This document shows, in pieces, positions 20,681 through 34,500 of a stretch of 64,000 bases of DNA; the stretch's first letter is position 1; each line of letters opens with the position of its first letter. The DNA is taken from the NCBI GenBank assembly GCA_027946555.1, contig JAPEVC010000008.1, forward strand, positions 62,001-126,000, read 5' to 3'. The position numbers and the translations under genes were made by a program. The stretch comes from Gnomoniopsis sp. IMI 355080. Taxonomy: Eukaryota; Ascomycota; Sordariomycetes; Diaporthales; Gnomoniaceae. A model generated the notes under the pieces. The model worked only from the letters and a program-made list of their open reading frames with translations. It ran no database searches and was not told the origin of the DNA.

Positions 20681-23600
20681 GTTGAAGTTGGGTTTTTGGT
20701 GGTTTCAAAAGACAATGTGTGCGTTGTTGATAGAAATCGGGTGCATAGCAGTGCGAAAGCAGGCTCCAAATGGTTGTTTTTGTGTCGTACAGCACCAAGA
20801 GCTGATATAGTACTTGTTGAAAGAGAAGAGAGGTGTGGTTTTGTTTGTCGAGAATAGGTGAGGATAGGTTGATAGGCAGATGGCGGATGTGGTATGGTAG
20901 TGGTTGGTCTGGTTTGGACTAATTGTGTGTGCAAAGGTGGGATAGAAATGAGGCGGAGAGTGCTCAAGGTAGGGTTCGGGATGATTGAAGTAGAAGAGCG
21001 AGGCAGGCTGGAAAAAGGAGGGACGACCTCTTGGACAGGGCCCGTAGTATCGGAACGGGCGACGGTTTTGTTGGACAAGAGAGGGCGACAGGGGTCAAGG
21101 GCACAGAACAACAAGTGGGAGACAGTGGGCGAGGGGTGGGTGAGCACCGTCTGTGAGTGGTCAAGTGGCCGGGGGGTGGTGGCAGGGGGCCCATTCGAGA
21201 TCCCAGCCCCAGCAGCGCCCAGTCCCGCCAGTCTTCCCCTAGCGACCTGCTGCCAGGCGACGAGGGCTGCCCACTGCAGGGAGAGAGCCCGAATATGCAC
21301 ACAGTACCTGGACGCAAGCGGCAAACGGTCGTCAATAACATTGCACCTGTTCTGTGGGGGGCACAAGGTGAGACCCTGGCCGTGCCGCCCCCGTCGATCG
21401 CCATTCCTCGCACTGTCTTGCAATCCCCGAGGATGATGTGTCCCGCAGGGTCCACTCTGGAAGCCCGGCCTGACCTGAGCAGTTTCTCGCTATTGGACAC
21501 AGCCCATCGATGCTAGCTTCGATCGGGTCAAGCCTCGTGTCCCAGGATTGCGAGATGCCTCGACGGTTTCCACAGTCAGAATCCTATTCCGGTACTGTAA
21601 TCGTTGTTGGGGCATGGAGACTCTTTCAAAGTTCCAGCCAGAGCGTGCCTTTCCGCTGTTCGCGGTCCGAGAGAACCAGCGAACATCGAGTGCCTCTTTC
21701 TTTCTCTCTTCTTGTCTCCCGATTCTTTGTCTTCAGCCTTGTGGCGGTGGTCTGTCAACAACATCACCCCACAGAAAAGTGACTAAAACATGTGAGATTA
21801 CAGGCCTCTGGAGGCCACTGGACGGGCTGAGGCCAAACACCACCATCGTCATTCGTGGCCTTGGCAGAAACCGGCCCAGCAGGTCCTCGACTTGCTGAAA
21901 CTCGCGACCCGGGGCCAGTGCCTCTTCACGGTCACTGCCGGCCCTGTCCAGCATGTCCACTCCAGACGTTCTGAAGCACATGGTGGTGTAGCACCTGCCA
22001 CTGGAGGCCGGGGTCTCCCTGACCTGACCCTCTCTACTTCGCCACCCTTCCTACACTATCCCACGGGCCCGAGGCACAGCACACAACCTCATTCGTCCGT
22101 TTCCAGACGACTGCGCTTCTTGCATGAAGGGGTGCCAGCCCTGTGGCGAACCACGGCCGCGTTCTGTTCTGAGTGGCTGCCACCCTCCGCCTCCCAGCGT
22201 TTCCCCACTGAATCCGGTCTTGCGTGACCCTGTTCTCTCCTGTTCACCAGCGCATGCTTTCACTTTATTATGTACTGTGTAGGCTGGTATGGTTCCGATT
22301 CAAAACGTGGCGGCTGGCTCGCTGCCTTTGTACAGTGTGACACTTCTCACTCCCTGGCCGTTTTCATTCGCACGGTCTTGTTGTCCAGCAGGATCAAGGA
22401 CAGACCGTGCGAACGCCCGAAGTTACTCCCCATCGGAACTCGGGCGGTGACGGCGTCTTCTGGGGCCATGGTCGACGATCTTTAGGGCACTTTCTCCTCG
22501 ATACGGCTTCGCTCGTTCCCGGGCGTGAATGGAGTTGTTGCCACCCAACTGGTGACTCTGACGTTGTTTGCAAACATTTCCCCAGATCTGGGTTGTGGCA
22601 TCTTGCTTATCATGGCGTTGTGAATCTCACTGCATGCTAGCGGCGTCTCCAGATGTGCTTTGGAGTGCGCCATCTGATAATAAACGTCTAATGAGCTAAC
22701 TCGCATGGATCTGGGGCACACGGCAGAAGAGGGCAAAGCCGCCTCGACGACCTGTCCATCTGCTTGTGCACCCAGGCGCCCGTGCATGGAAGCTGTGCAG
22801 TCGAACTGATTTTCTAGGATGTCTGCTTGGGCCGTCACACAACATCTACATGGAATGGACCAATTTTAGCGGTGGTTTCGAACAGTCTAGGCTCTTAAGG
22901 CTAAAGGCGGTGGCATCACGACAACAACGTCGGAAACCTAGGCTCAAAGAGTCGAAGGCACTAAATAGAGCACCTTTCAGTTAGAATTTGCCTCTCGATT
23001 GCGTCGTTGGTGGGGGCCCTTTTTGGCTGATTGCTACTTCTACCAGGTAGCAGGGTGCTTACGGCGGCTGCTACTCTGTGTTCACGGAATACCTGCTTAC
23101 TGCACGAATGCTCCTCACATTCCATGAAAAGAGGCGAACGTCAGTGAGATGACGGACAAGGCAATCCGTTTCAAAGCTTCGAGCTTGCGATTCCAAGTCT
23201 GACATGCAGGCGAAGTCATCGACTGTCCAGCAACGGCAGTGCACTTTGCGGCCAGTGTCGAAACTGCCAACTTCCGGCTGCTATGCACATCCGCATGGAG
23301 AAGCACACTCGCGAGTCATCTCCCAATTCCTCGTGACGACAATCGGGGTGACGGGCTGTTACCGGATTGGTCAATTGGAACCGAGGATGCGGGGGTTGGT
23401 TTAAGTGCTTGCTTCTAATTTCTATTCTTACTGCGCAGTACCAACCCTGCCTCAAAACCAGAGCCAATTTCGACCCCTGGAGCCGTCGTCGAGCCATCGG
23501 TCTCTGGCTGCACGTCGATAACTCTATTCCGATGCTTCAAACACCTTCTGGACCAGTGGCTGGAGGGCTAGCGGACAGGCCACCCATCAGCCCGTGCTCT

Positions 23601-26600
23601 CCGGTACTATATGTATGGTATTCATTATCCAAGGTGTCAATGAATCACCTGCAACGAGGGATACAGACGTCCGCATGTCTTCATCTGAAGACAGCATGAA
23701 CGATGAGCCCCCCACAACCCTTTCTGCCGGCTCATGGAAGCTTCATGGTCTCCGTTCATGCATTCAGGGCTCTCCCTAATGCCCTCGGTCCCTTTTCAGA
23801 CACTGCCACACCGCTGTTTTGGCTTGCCTATACCACTCAATCCGTGGGAGGTTAGCATACCACACCCTCAGATGGAAAGCGCCTGCAGCGGCAAGCGAAG
23901 GAGGCTAATTGTGCAAGACGGCCGTCCGTTTCGGGTCGTCTGCAGTTGTGTCGCCTGGTGGGGATGTGACCCCGCCAAGCCTATTTCATCCCATCTTCTG
24001 AACCGGCACCTGGAGATGTGGGCCATCCGACACAAACCTTACTGCGAAAGCGTGGGGTGACTACGGCATACACGATCCCTCCCGCTGCTGCTGATGATCA
24101 CCTCACAATTGTCGCAAGAGCGTGGCCTGACGGGCAGGACCTGAATCTCGTCGAGACGTCGGCTGCAGGGCGAAGGGGTTTAGTTATCTTACTGCTTTGT
24201 CTGACTGACTGATAGCGTTGCCATCCCACAGAGAAGGTCGACTGCACTTCGCAGATCGCACGTAGATCGCAGACTGCAACAAAAACTGCCCATGCTTTTG
24301 CTTGCTTACTACCGAATCGTCACCAGCACGTCGCTCAGGCTCTTGAGCAAATCGAATATCTGATGTGAGCCTCGCCGTGCTTACAGGCATGAACCATTGG
24401 TCAAGTGACTGTCATCTCATCAACATCAGCGTTCTTTGTCCTGCCATGTTGTACAGACCTCGCCGCTTCTGGATATAACCATGTGACAATCATCTTGTCA
24501 TATCCAGACTCGCTTGGCACCCGGCGATCCAAATAGAGTTCCGTGAGGTAATAAGGCACGGTCGTATATTGGTTCTTCGTTGCTGTCTTCCTAGCTCATT
24601 ACAAAAGCCACATGAGGAGAAGTTTTGTTTCTAGGCCGGACGATTTGCGAGTGATGGCCAAACTTGAGTTCCAAGGAGAAGGTCGTGTGTCCGGTTGGGA
24701 ACTGGAGACGGGGCAGACGGGGCACATTAAGAATGTCAACGTTCGTGTTGATTTCAAATAGGCATTGGGAATTTTAGCACAGATTGATGCATTTTTCATG
24801 AAATAAAAATCCTGTACTACGAAGACATCCACCACCAAAGCGCGAACCAGCACGACATCCTCGCTACAGCTGCGCCGCCCTCCTCAACATCGCCATCTGT
24901 GCCATATCGTGTGTTTTCCATTCGCGTCTCCGCTCGTCCTTCGCTGCTTTTGGCAATTCTGCCTTCGCATCATCTGTCCCAAACTCCGCAGAAGGACTAT
25001 AGCTTGCTCTGTCAACCCCCTCCACGCACCTTCACGCTTCCTCATAGACCTATGTCCCATGGTCAGCTGCGAAGGGTATATTTGCACCGTACACCCGACG
25101 TGACAAACCGCGGCCTCATCAACTTGTTGTAGGGACATGATGCTTTCATCACTCTCGCATATTGATTTATAGACATCGACATTGGCAGACGGCAGCATGA
25201 CGCCTACAACCTCACCAGCACCGCTGATAGGTCATTGTGCAGCTCGGTGTGCGTGCCCCAAGAGTAGAATCATTCTGCAAAGGGTCGAGGGCGGCATGGA
25301 GGATGTGCAACTCCTGCACGGTCGCCCTTGGTGGTGGTGGTGGTGGTGGCCGTCAGCACAGCCCGGCCCACGACCAGCCCATAAGCCGAATCTGTCGCAT
25401 TTGCTGCCGTCGCTTCCTTGTTCTGCGCTGGCTCGACCTGTCGGCGACCACCGAACGTGATCTGGCGCAGGCGGTCATTCATGGGGCCTTTCGCGCATGG
25501 GCAACTCAGCGAAAAGAGAGTGCGCGCGCGCAAGGCAGCAGCCTAGCCCGCCATCTATGCAGCAGGGCGATGTTCTCCGCGAAGAAGGCCTAAGCCCAGG
25601 AGAGTTCGAAAGTCTTGCGTTTGAAGGCGCAAAACGGGGGGCCGGTGTCTGGGACTGTTTTTGTTGACTTTGGGACGGAGGGGGCAGGTGAAGAAGATCG
25701 AGGATGGTCGGGGCTTCTTCGCGGGTCCCCGAAAAAGGGTGGAGCAAGAAGGAGGAATGAGTCTCGTCGAGCTGCTTAGCCAACCTGGAAGGAGCAGGCG
25801 CGGCGAAGGGGGCCGCGGTGAGGGCTTTCTCTTACGCTTCGGTGCTAATGTCGGAGAAAATTTGGCTTGTCCATCAAGAAACACTTCGACGTCCCGACCG
25901 TGGATATGAATGGTAGGCGAGGCTTGGTGAAATAACAGGCAAAGGTATAGAGCCGCCACAAGTCCGTATACAATGCGTGCTCGTTGGAGCAGCACTCTTC
26001 TTGCTCGACTCGGTATCGCGTAGGGTGTTGAGCTTGCCTAAGATGTCAACGTCGAGGTATTTGTTCAGGCGGGCTGAGACGATTTTGGGTGAACTGAATT
26101 GCTTGGAGTTTTGGATGGTACATGGCCACCATCCTGAATCATCTCTAACACTGAATGGTGACATGCGACTTTGGGTAGACACGACGTGATGTGCTAGAGT
26201 CTCTTGAGTCTTTGGTAATTGCCTAGAACGATCGCTTTCCCATTTGGACCTCATATTGAGACCATGACAGTGATGTCTTGGTTTTGTATCAGAGGCAGGC
26301 GTTCGAGCAACCTTGGAATACGGAAAGTTCTACACAGCATTACTAGATTGCTCACAGCGGTACTTGTTCTACAAGACGTACTCCAGCCCACATTTCTTTA
26401 GAAATGGTCGTGTTGAGTTGCCCAATGGGTTGATGCACATCATTTCCACTGCTTAGCCTGTGCTAGAGGCAGCTGCATACCACACTTCTTGGTGTCTTGG
26501 ACGCTGTCTAGACGTCCTCAACGTCTGTCCCAGTGCTTATCTTGCTTTTTCTCCATTGCGTACAGGCATAATGACGGGGCAAGAGGCGGTGCACACGACG

Positions 26601-27148
26601 AGTTTTTGAAGGTTGGAGCTTGAATATGGAAACATACCGAACGATTCTCTTATGGTTTAGGAGACGCGTCAAGAAGCTAGAAAAGACTACTGGGAGCCAG
26701 GAAGCAGGGACTTGAACGGTGTCCCATTGATGGCACCGAGAAGCTAGACGCAATACGTGCTCGATCTATGGCTTGTTCATTGAGGTATGCCCAACAAGCC
26801 CGCATCTCCAATGATAGGTTCCTTCTCTAACGACTATAATACCTAGGTAGATTGGTTTGAGGGATGTATCCGGGCGTCATCATGCCGTGCCGTTGGCTTA
26901 CCCAGGTATCGTTTAGCCCGAACAGGAATCTCAAACCGTATTCCTTCCGCTTGCCGTAACTCAAGAGACTGAAGTCCTTGGTCACCATCCCTAAAGTCAT
27001 TCGCTAGGAAGACAACGATGAGACGGAGTAAGCCAAGCACCACATTATATAGTCGCATGCGACATGGTGTCCGTTTTGACTACCACTACATTCCGTCAAA
27101 ATCCGCCATTGTAGATCGAGTGAGAAATCCACAATAACCGGCGCTTGT
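20681..27148. other. Long region without a supportable gene
   Basis: About 6.5 kb. Open frames reach roughly 300 codons (20527-21423, minus), but they overlap the real gene in another frame or are Pro/Ser/Thr-rich by composition, with no domain. Contains a GGT microsatellite (25330-25349) and a TACCTAGGTA palindrome (26842-26851). The first kilobase is probably the promoter and leader of the gene at 20680. A minus-strand frame at 25555-25995 starts with a hydrophobic stretch but decays to low complexity, so I do not call it. Confidence 0.45.
26842..26851. repeat. Intergenic palindrome, CCTAGG core (copy)
   Basis: TACCTAGGTA, a perfect 10-bp palindrome identical to the core of the one at 7601-7612. 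It lies about 300 bases beyond the stop codon of the F-box gene. Confidence 0.5.
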
Positions 27149-28339
27149 TCAAGTACCTCCTTGCTGCCGTGGCATCAAGGCTTGTGCACCATAGCATTCT
27201 TGACTATGTCTCAGAAGCCCTGATCGCGAATAGGCCCGGCTTGTCAACCGGAAAAATGTGTGCGACGGACGGCAGTTTTTTGGGACCCTCGTGGCAATAA
27301 TAGGGGGCGGCAAGCGACCATTATTGTAGTTAGCAAACGTCTCTTCGCAGCCTTTGCACCACAGCCCATGCTCGGGGACCCCAAATTCCCCAGAAAGCGA
27401 AGGAAAGGGAATGGAAGCAAAGCAGAAGAAGGGGTCGCTGGGATGGTTTCCCTGCTCTGGCACCATTAGAGGATCCTGTTCTGGGGTTGTGGTAAACGCG
27501 CGCTGAAGGCTTCGGATCCTAATAGCATTTGATCCTTGATACTTCCGGCTTTGAGTCAAGTTCACCACTGCTTCCGCGGACCCATGAATCGACAAGGCTA
27601 GGTTTCTAGCAGCGCTCACGCTGACGAGTTGATGTTGCTTGAGCGTTGGTCTTTGTGCTATACCATAGCGACCAGGTATGCTGAACAAGACTGGCAGTTT
27701 CTGAACATGCTCCCGCGAGAGTGCAAACGCCATTCTACCCATCGTTCGGGTGACGACTCCGAGCGCCGGGTTGAATTGGAGACATGTCCAGCAACACCTT
27801 TCGCAGGTTGCAAGCAACAAGTACGGGCCGTAAGCGGGACATGTTGCGCAGCGGGCGGATGTGAGAGCCGCGAAAAGTTGCGAAATGGGATGAGTCCGTA
27901 TGAGCTTGGTCATGCGAAGGGCGGCGAGTGTTTGGGGCGCGTGCTTTACAAGCCTTTGGTATGCGGGCAGAGATAGAACTGTACTTCGTCCTCGCACGGC
28001 GACACGGATGAAATGTGTAAGGGAATACAGATCAAGCTGATTGAGAATTAGGTGCAGGATCTCCAGTGGTAAGCTGTCGAATGAACCGAGCGAGCACGGA
28101 CGGTCGTCTTCTGGCCTTGACTCTATGCAGACTGGAAGCGCAACAAGGGGGTCGTCAATGGTGATCATGGCGTTGAGAAGGAGCCACGGTCGGTGGGATA
28201 AGCGCGCTATCAGCTCTTCCTCAAATTTCTGGTCAGCCATTTTGATAGAAATCTGTATGGTATCGGGGACGATGTAATAATTGGTGCTGAGTCCCAAAGC
28301 AGTCGCGGGAGGTTGACGGTGTCCCGGACAAGACGGCAT
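27149..28339 (-). CDS. F-box domain protein
   Basis: Single exon, 396 residues from the ATG at 28339. A second ATG at 28240 (MADQKFEEEL) is an equally plausible start and would give 363 residues. An F-box at about 84-125 (FDSLPLEILHLILNQLDLYS) should bind Skp1, making this a possible SCF ubiquitin-ligase adaptor. A Cys cluster follows at about 160-190 (CATCPAYGPYLLLATCERCC), which could be a small zinc-binding site of the type seen after the F-box in many fungal F-box proteins; another C-x2-C (CKGC) lies near residue 335. No repeats (LRR, WD40) are present. It lies 194 bases beyond the 3' end of the NRPS on the same strand. I see no reason to include it in the cluster. Confidence 0.85.
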   Translation of the reverse strand: MPSCPGHRQPPATALGLSTNYYIVPDTIQISIKMADQKFEEELIARLSHRPWLLLNAMITIDDPLVALPVCIESRPEDDRPCSLGSFDSLPLEILHLILNQLDLYSLTHFIRVAVRGRSTVLSLPAYQRLVKHAPQTLAALRMTKLIRTHPISQLFAALTSARCATCPAYGPYLLLATCERCCWTCLQFNPALGVVTRTMGRMAFALSREHVQKLPVLFSIPGRYGIAQRPTLKQHQLVSVSAARNLALSIHGSAEAVVNLTQSRKYQGSNAIRIRSLQRAFTTTPEQDPLMVPEQGNHPSDPFFCFASIPFPSLSGEFGVPEHGLWCKGCEETFANYNNGRLPPPIIATRVPKNCRPSHTFFRLTSRAYSRSGLLRHSQECYGAQALMPRQQGGT

Positions 28340-28532
28340 GTCGACGCGGTCTGGTTGGCTGACCTAACGCGTGCATTTAAGGGTTTTGCTTGCTGGGGAT
28401 AACTAGGCAACAGCGGTCCCAGGATACACCATTCCACAACACTTTTATCAAGCCTCGAAGTTTGTTCATCTTGCGATGCTTGCTTTGTTCCTCTAGCCCT
28501 GTTCATTCTTTATCTAGAGCAAGCCAATCACA

Positions 28533-31500
28533 CTATGGCAATGCGAGTATGTCGCCGACCGTCGTCTCCTCGATTGACCTGCTGACAGTCTGAATTACCT
28601 CCTCGAACATGCGCATCATCATCCCCACCGTCTCAGCTTCCAACACGCTTGTGTCGTAATGGGCGTGAATCGTCACCTGGCCCTTCCCAAGGGAACACTC
28701 GACCGACAATGCATAACCCACAATCTCACGATGTGGACCGTCATCTACCCTCAGCATCACCCCAGGCGGCATCTCTGGGTCGGGCACGTCCGGCTGTACG
28801 ATGAGTAGACTCTGGAGCGCCTCGCACGCTGCTTTGCAGTCTGCACCATATCCTCCAATGGTTCGTAGACCAACCTGCTCGTGGGCAATCATCTCGGCTG
28901 CCACACGGTGCAAGGAGTGCAGGACATCGATGATTCGGTCATCGTCATTGAAATTCACCCGCACAGGAACCAGTGTGATACACGGTCCCACAATCTCCTC
29001 GATACCAGGAATCGGTATCAAACGACCAGTTTGGATGGCACCAAATATGACGTCTGATTTGTGGCTAATTTTAGCGATGACCAGCGCCCACGCTGCACGA
29101 AGTATGGTCGACATTGTGATTTGTGACATCGTCGCTGAAACACAGTTGCCTGACACAGTTGATTTGGGCGCGTTGGGTACTGACACATAGGGTGCCATGA
29201 ATTGGTGCTCGAAGGTCTCGTTTGTCAAAGGGTGGTACCGAGAGCTCGGCAACGTGGGAAATGTTGCTCGTGATGAAGACAACTCGTAGCCAGCCATCTG
29301 ATCTTCCCAGAATGCTCGAGCTATCGTCGGATCTTGAGCACTGCTGAATGCTATCAGATCACTGAAGGGAGGAGGCTTGTTCGATTCTATACCACGACCA
29401 GTGTAGATGTCTGTGATCATTCTGGCCACAAGTCGAGTACTCCATCCGTCGTAGGTCGCATGGTGCGCACGCCATACAATACTCCTTGTCCCATCCAATC
29501 CAATGATCACACCAAAGCGGTTCAGGGGTGTACCAATACCGAACTCCATCGCGCGATCTTTGACCATGAAGTCCTCGACAGATGCGGCCTCGGTCCAAGG
29601 AAGTTCAAGACTTGCTTCGTCAGCATCCACAATTTGCTGAACATCCCCAACGCTGGCATCGATGTGCTCTGAAGGTACAAGTCTGGTCCGGAAAATCTCT
29701 TGGTCCCGATACAGCTTTTCCCAAGACTCCTTCAACTTCTCCAAATCGACCGTCTCATCAAGGTCGAAGATAGCCTCAAGGGTATTGGCGCTCTTGTTCC
29801 TGTGGCTCAACTCGATCATGTCCCGCTGCAGAGGCGTCGCAGACAGCCTGGAGGACTTCAAGGTCGTAGCCAGGGCCTCTTGCGGTCCTAGGGAGCGTGG
29901 AAACTCTATGCCGTGCACTGCATCAGTCTCGACGGTGGCAGTGGTGGATGCAGGTCGATCAATTGGCCGAATCTTGGTGGACAAGTGCGCCAGGGACGAA
30001 CACAAGAAAATGTCCGCAAATGCCAACTCGAATCCTGACTTCCGCAGCATTGAGACCATCCTGATCGCCATCACAGAGTCACCTCCCAGACGGAAAAAGC
30101 CATCATCAACACCTACGTTCTCTACTGAGACACCGAGCAACTCTGCCCACATATTCACTAGAAGCTGCTCATTGGCATCTCGTGGCCGAACTTTGTTTCC
30201 CACATGGCTGAGAGAGTATATTGCGATCATCTCGGGCGTCATGCCTTGGGCCAATTTGCGGAGCGCTCGCCGGTCTACTTTGTCGCTGTTTGTTTTCGGA
30301 ATGTGACTTAGAGGCAGGTACATCGTGGGAACCATATATTCTGGAATAGACTTTGCGGCGAGCAGTCTCGTTTCCAGGCAGTCATCGTAAAGAAGTGGGT
30401 CACAAGACCATGGGAGAATCAACCCAGGGTCTTCGTGTGTACTGGCCTTGCTGAATACGTCGTCGAGTCTCGACTCGGTGCGAGATGAAACAGATGACGA
30501 GGACGATGACGGCGTCAACTCAGTCATAGAATGATCCACGGGAAGGAAGGTCACTAATGTCGATGAAGAACCAGGGCGGCCGTCAAGTTGTATCACTTCA
30601 ACAACCAGGGACTGTTTCTGCGCCACAGAGGCAGTAGGCTTTGGGTGGTCGCCAATTGTATCGCAGTTGCCCTGAAGAGTACTGAGACTCCGACACGTGG
30701 AGCCTTGGCGAACGACACTAAGGCTAGTCTGCAAGACGTGCTCAATCTCACCAAGTTCGACTCGCTGTCCGTGTATCTTGACTTGACCATCGACCCGACC
30801 TGCGAATTCCAGCGTACCATCCGGCAGCCAACGGGCTAAATCCCCCGTGCTGTAGAAGGTACAAGTTTCAAATTCCATGTCGAGATCTGTGGCCCATCCT
30901 AGTCGGCTCCCTGGGAAGAATACGGCGTTTGTTCGATCTAGGTCACCGAAGTATCCCTTGGATACGTTTGGACCTGAAATGATAAGGGATCCGATTGCAC
31001 CGATGGGCATGAGCTGGTCAGGGTTCTTGAGATCCACAATCCAGCAAGCACAACCAGCTGGCCGACCAATGTTGCGCCCATCAGAGTCATCGCGAAGACG
31101 GGACGTGACCGTAGAGTATATCGTACACTCAGCCGGGCCGTACGTGTTGAATAGAGCGACATCGTCAGCATATGACCGGATGACTTCCTTGGTGAGCAGT
31201 TCACCACCGAGAACCAGTGTCTCCAGAAACTTTGCCTGGGTCAGATCCACAGCTCTTGCAACAGTCGGCGTCAGATCGGCCCAAGTCACCTGCATTCGAT
31301 TCATACAGCCGATCAGATCGTTCAGTCGGTCATGCTCTGATGCAATGCAGACACAGCCGCCGGTCATGAGAGTGACGCAAATTTCCTCAATGGAAACGTC
31401 GAAGGAGAATGCAGCAAACTGAAGGACGCGGGAAGAGGGTCGTAGATCCAGGTGTTTCTCATTATTTCGCGCAACCTGCGCTACTGCCCGGTGTTCGATC

Positions 31501-34500
31501 ATAACACCCTTGGGCACACCAGTAGACCCAGACGTATATTGCAGCCAGCACATATCCGTGGGTTTGGAAAGTGGTCTACTACTCCAGCTTTGAGCCACTA
31601 GCGCTCGAAAAGTGGGCTCATCAGAGTATCGTGACAGCTGGGAAATGAGGTCGTCATCCACGCAGACGATACTTTGAACGCGATCTTCGAAATGAGGAAT
31701 CTCCTTTCGGGTTGTCAAGACCATATTGGGCTGTAGACTCTCCAGAACAGTCTCACAGCGAGCTGATTGAGTGGTGTCGAGCACTGTGCAAGCGCCACCG
31801 GCACGGAGGACGCTTATCACAGCAGCAACCGCCCAAACAGACTTGGGAAAAAGGATGGGGACGACCACGCCGGGACCGATACCAAGGAGACGCAGGTAAT
31901 TAGCCAGCAGCGATGTCACTCCATCCAACTCTCCATAAGTCCAGGTATCGTCTTCGAAAGTGAGCGCCGGGCGGTCGGGCTGATCTTTCATTTGACGCGT
32001 GATCAACCAATGTATACACGCAGCTTCTTTGGGCTGCTCGTATGTGTTCCACTCCAAGAGTTTCTGTCGCTGTTCACTACAGACACGATCTAATTGGCCA
32101 AGTCTTGTCATACCTGGTTTTGTTGTCAGTTGGCAAAGGAAATGCTCAAACTGCTGCAAAACATTCAACACTTCTTCTTGGCGTATAACGTTCGAATCGT
32201 AGGCTGCTTCGATTTTGAGTGTCTCAGCTCCGAGCGAAACCGCAATGGCCAACCCAAAGCCAGACCATTCTGTGTCAACAGCGCTGACGAGGCTGATACC
32301 TGTTGGCAACTTCCAGTCCTTAGGCTCTGGGTGTACAAGCAAAAAGTTTTGAAACTGACAAGCAGCACGAGCCTCGGGGTCGAGTTTCTCAATGTTCTGC
32401 ATACCGAAGTGCTCATGAGGGATCATGTCAACCCACTGGTGGTGCAGCGTAGAGAGCAGCTCTGAAATGCTCATCCCATCGTCCCAAGTAACTCTGACGG
32501 GATTGACAGCGATACATGGACCTACAGTGTTGACAACATCGCTCACACTGACGCCGAGATCAACCGTACGGCCGGTTGTGACGGACCCGAAAGTAACGTC
32601 CTGGGCGCTTGTCTGTGATGAGACTGTCAGAGCCCACGCCGCGCGGAGCATAGTGGGCAGTGTTACTTCGTCGTGGCTTGTGATGGGTGTGCGGATAGTC
32701 TTGACTATGAAATCGTCGGTGATGGGACGATAGTCAGGTGTGGGCAAGACTGGGAATGGCGCCCCGTCAAAACCCGACAGTTGGTTCCGCCAGAACATCT
32801 TAGACTCCGATGATTGAGAAGTTCGCTCCACATACTCCACGAAATCGCGAAACGGAGAAAGTACTGGGCAGGAGTTTGTCTCGTATATCTCCGTGAAGAT
32901 TGCCATGAGACGGGAGTCACTCCATGCGTCGTACGTAGCATGATGAGCCGTCCAAACCAGATAATGGCTGTGACGGTCTTCGCCATCGCCACGAAGAAGA
33001 GCCAGACGGCACAGACGCTGTGTGTACCCAAACTCTAAATTCGACTTGTCGTTGAGGTAGTTGGAAAGGGAGTCGTCGCCGACGTGCCAGAGAGATGAAG
33101 GGGAGCCTAAGTCTGAATTCGACTTCAAAACGACTTGGTAAGCTTGGTTGTCTTGCGTGTAAACCAGGACTGTTCGAAGGATCGCGAGCTCAATTGTCAT
33201 CTGATTCCAGACCGATCGCACGCGTTCCACATCGACACCCGGTTCCAGCTTGAACACCTGCTGAAGTGTGTTACAGCCAGATTTTCGTTGAGTTAGAGCT
33301 ATGAAGCTCCTCTGGAGATATGTTGCCGGTAACATGTCATCGAAGCAAGCCAAAGGTATGCCCCAGTATTCGCTTATCTGTTTCGCAAGCTCTGCCTGGT
33401 CTGTCAGCGATGAGAGGGTCCGAGGTATACCCACACTGTGTTCAGTGGCGCTTTCAATGACAGAAGAATTGCTGGTTGTTTCCAAGTGGGAATTGATGGG
33501 CCTGATCAAGTCAGCTTGGGAAGCCAGAGTCGGATTTCCTAGGATTTCGATGACAGAAAGTCGCCATCCCAACTTCCGCATGGCCGACGACAACATGATA
33601 GCAGAGACAGAGTCACCGCCCAGCTGGAAGAAACTGCTGGTCGGCCGAATAGTGTTCAGGTCCGCAATTGGTAAGAGCTGGGCCCAGGAGTTTCTCAACA
33701 TCAATTGTGTCTCGTTCTCAATGAGAGTGTGGTCGGTGAGCATTGTACCCAACGAGCCAGCAGCGCCAGCGGCCGCCATGGACCTCGCGGCGAGGTCTTT
33801 CTCTGAAAGAGACAGCACGATTTCTGAGAGTCTGCGCCGATCGAGCTTTCCCGACGGATTCGTAGGCATCGCGCGCAAGCTTATGTAGAATTGAGGGACC
33901 ATGTACGGGGGGAGAGCGTTTTCCAGTCTGGTACGAATCTTCTGAGCTCGTTGTTCCAGCTGCTCGGAGACCGGGTGAACAAGCATGTCAGAGGAATTAT
34001 CATCAACTGTCTGGCCAATTGGTCCAATTTTGGACGGCCATTCGAAGGCGCAGAGGATTTGCCTTCCTTCATGAGTCCCATGCCCACTTCCGTGGTTCTT
34101 GACCCTCACGACATCGGCACCAGCGTCAAGGCTCGATGGTAGTGAATTTTTCATATGTTGTTCGATCTCCTGAAGCTCAATCCTCTGACCACGAAGCTTG
34201 ACCTGCTGGTCGATCCTGCCCAGATAGTGCAGCCTTCCGTCAGATGAGTATTTGACCAAATCCCCTGTGCGATAGAACCGACAGCTATCCGGATCATCGT
34301 GTGCCCAATGGGGTGGGACCCATTGAGGTCGCTGTACAAAAGATGAGGCAGTCTTGGAAGGATTCTTCAAGTATCCTCTTGCGAGCGTCGGGCCTTGGAT
34401 AAAAAGTTCACCTATTGCACCTATCGGCGCAAGACTTTGATCGTCCAGACAAGACACAACCCATAGTGTACAGCACGGCAGTGAGGAGCCAATACTAGAT

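Noticed and set aside
20527..21423. Minus-strand open frame of 298 codons
   Set aside because: It overlaps the first exon of the 20-kb gene in a different frame, is Ser/Thr/Pro-rich by composition, and has no domain signal.
25555..26254. Minus-strand frames with a hydrophobic start and some helical text
   Set aside because: Frames break within 150 codons and low-complexity Pro/Arg/Ser sequence follows; no splice set joined them sensibly.
26640..26770. tRNA-like GTTCAAGTC (B-box like) on the minus strand
   Set aside because: The T-stem does not pair and no acceptor or anticodon arm could be folded around it.
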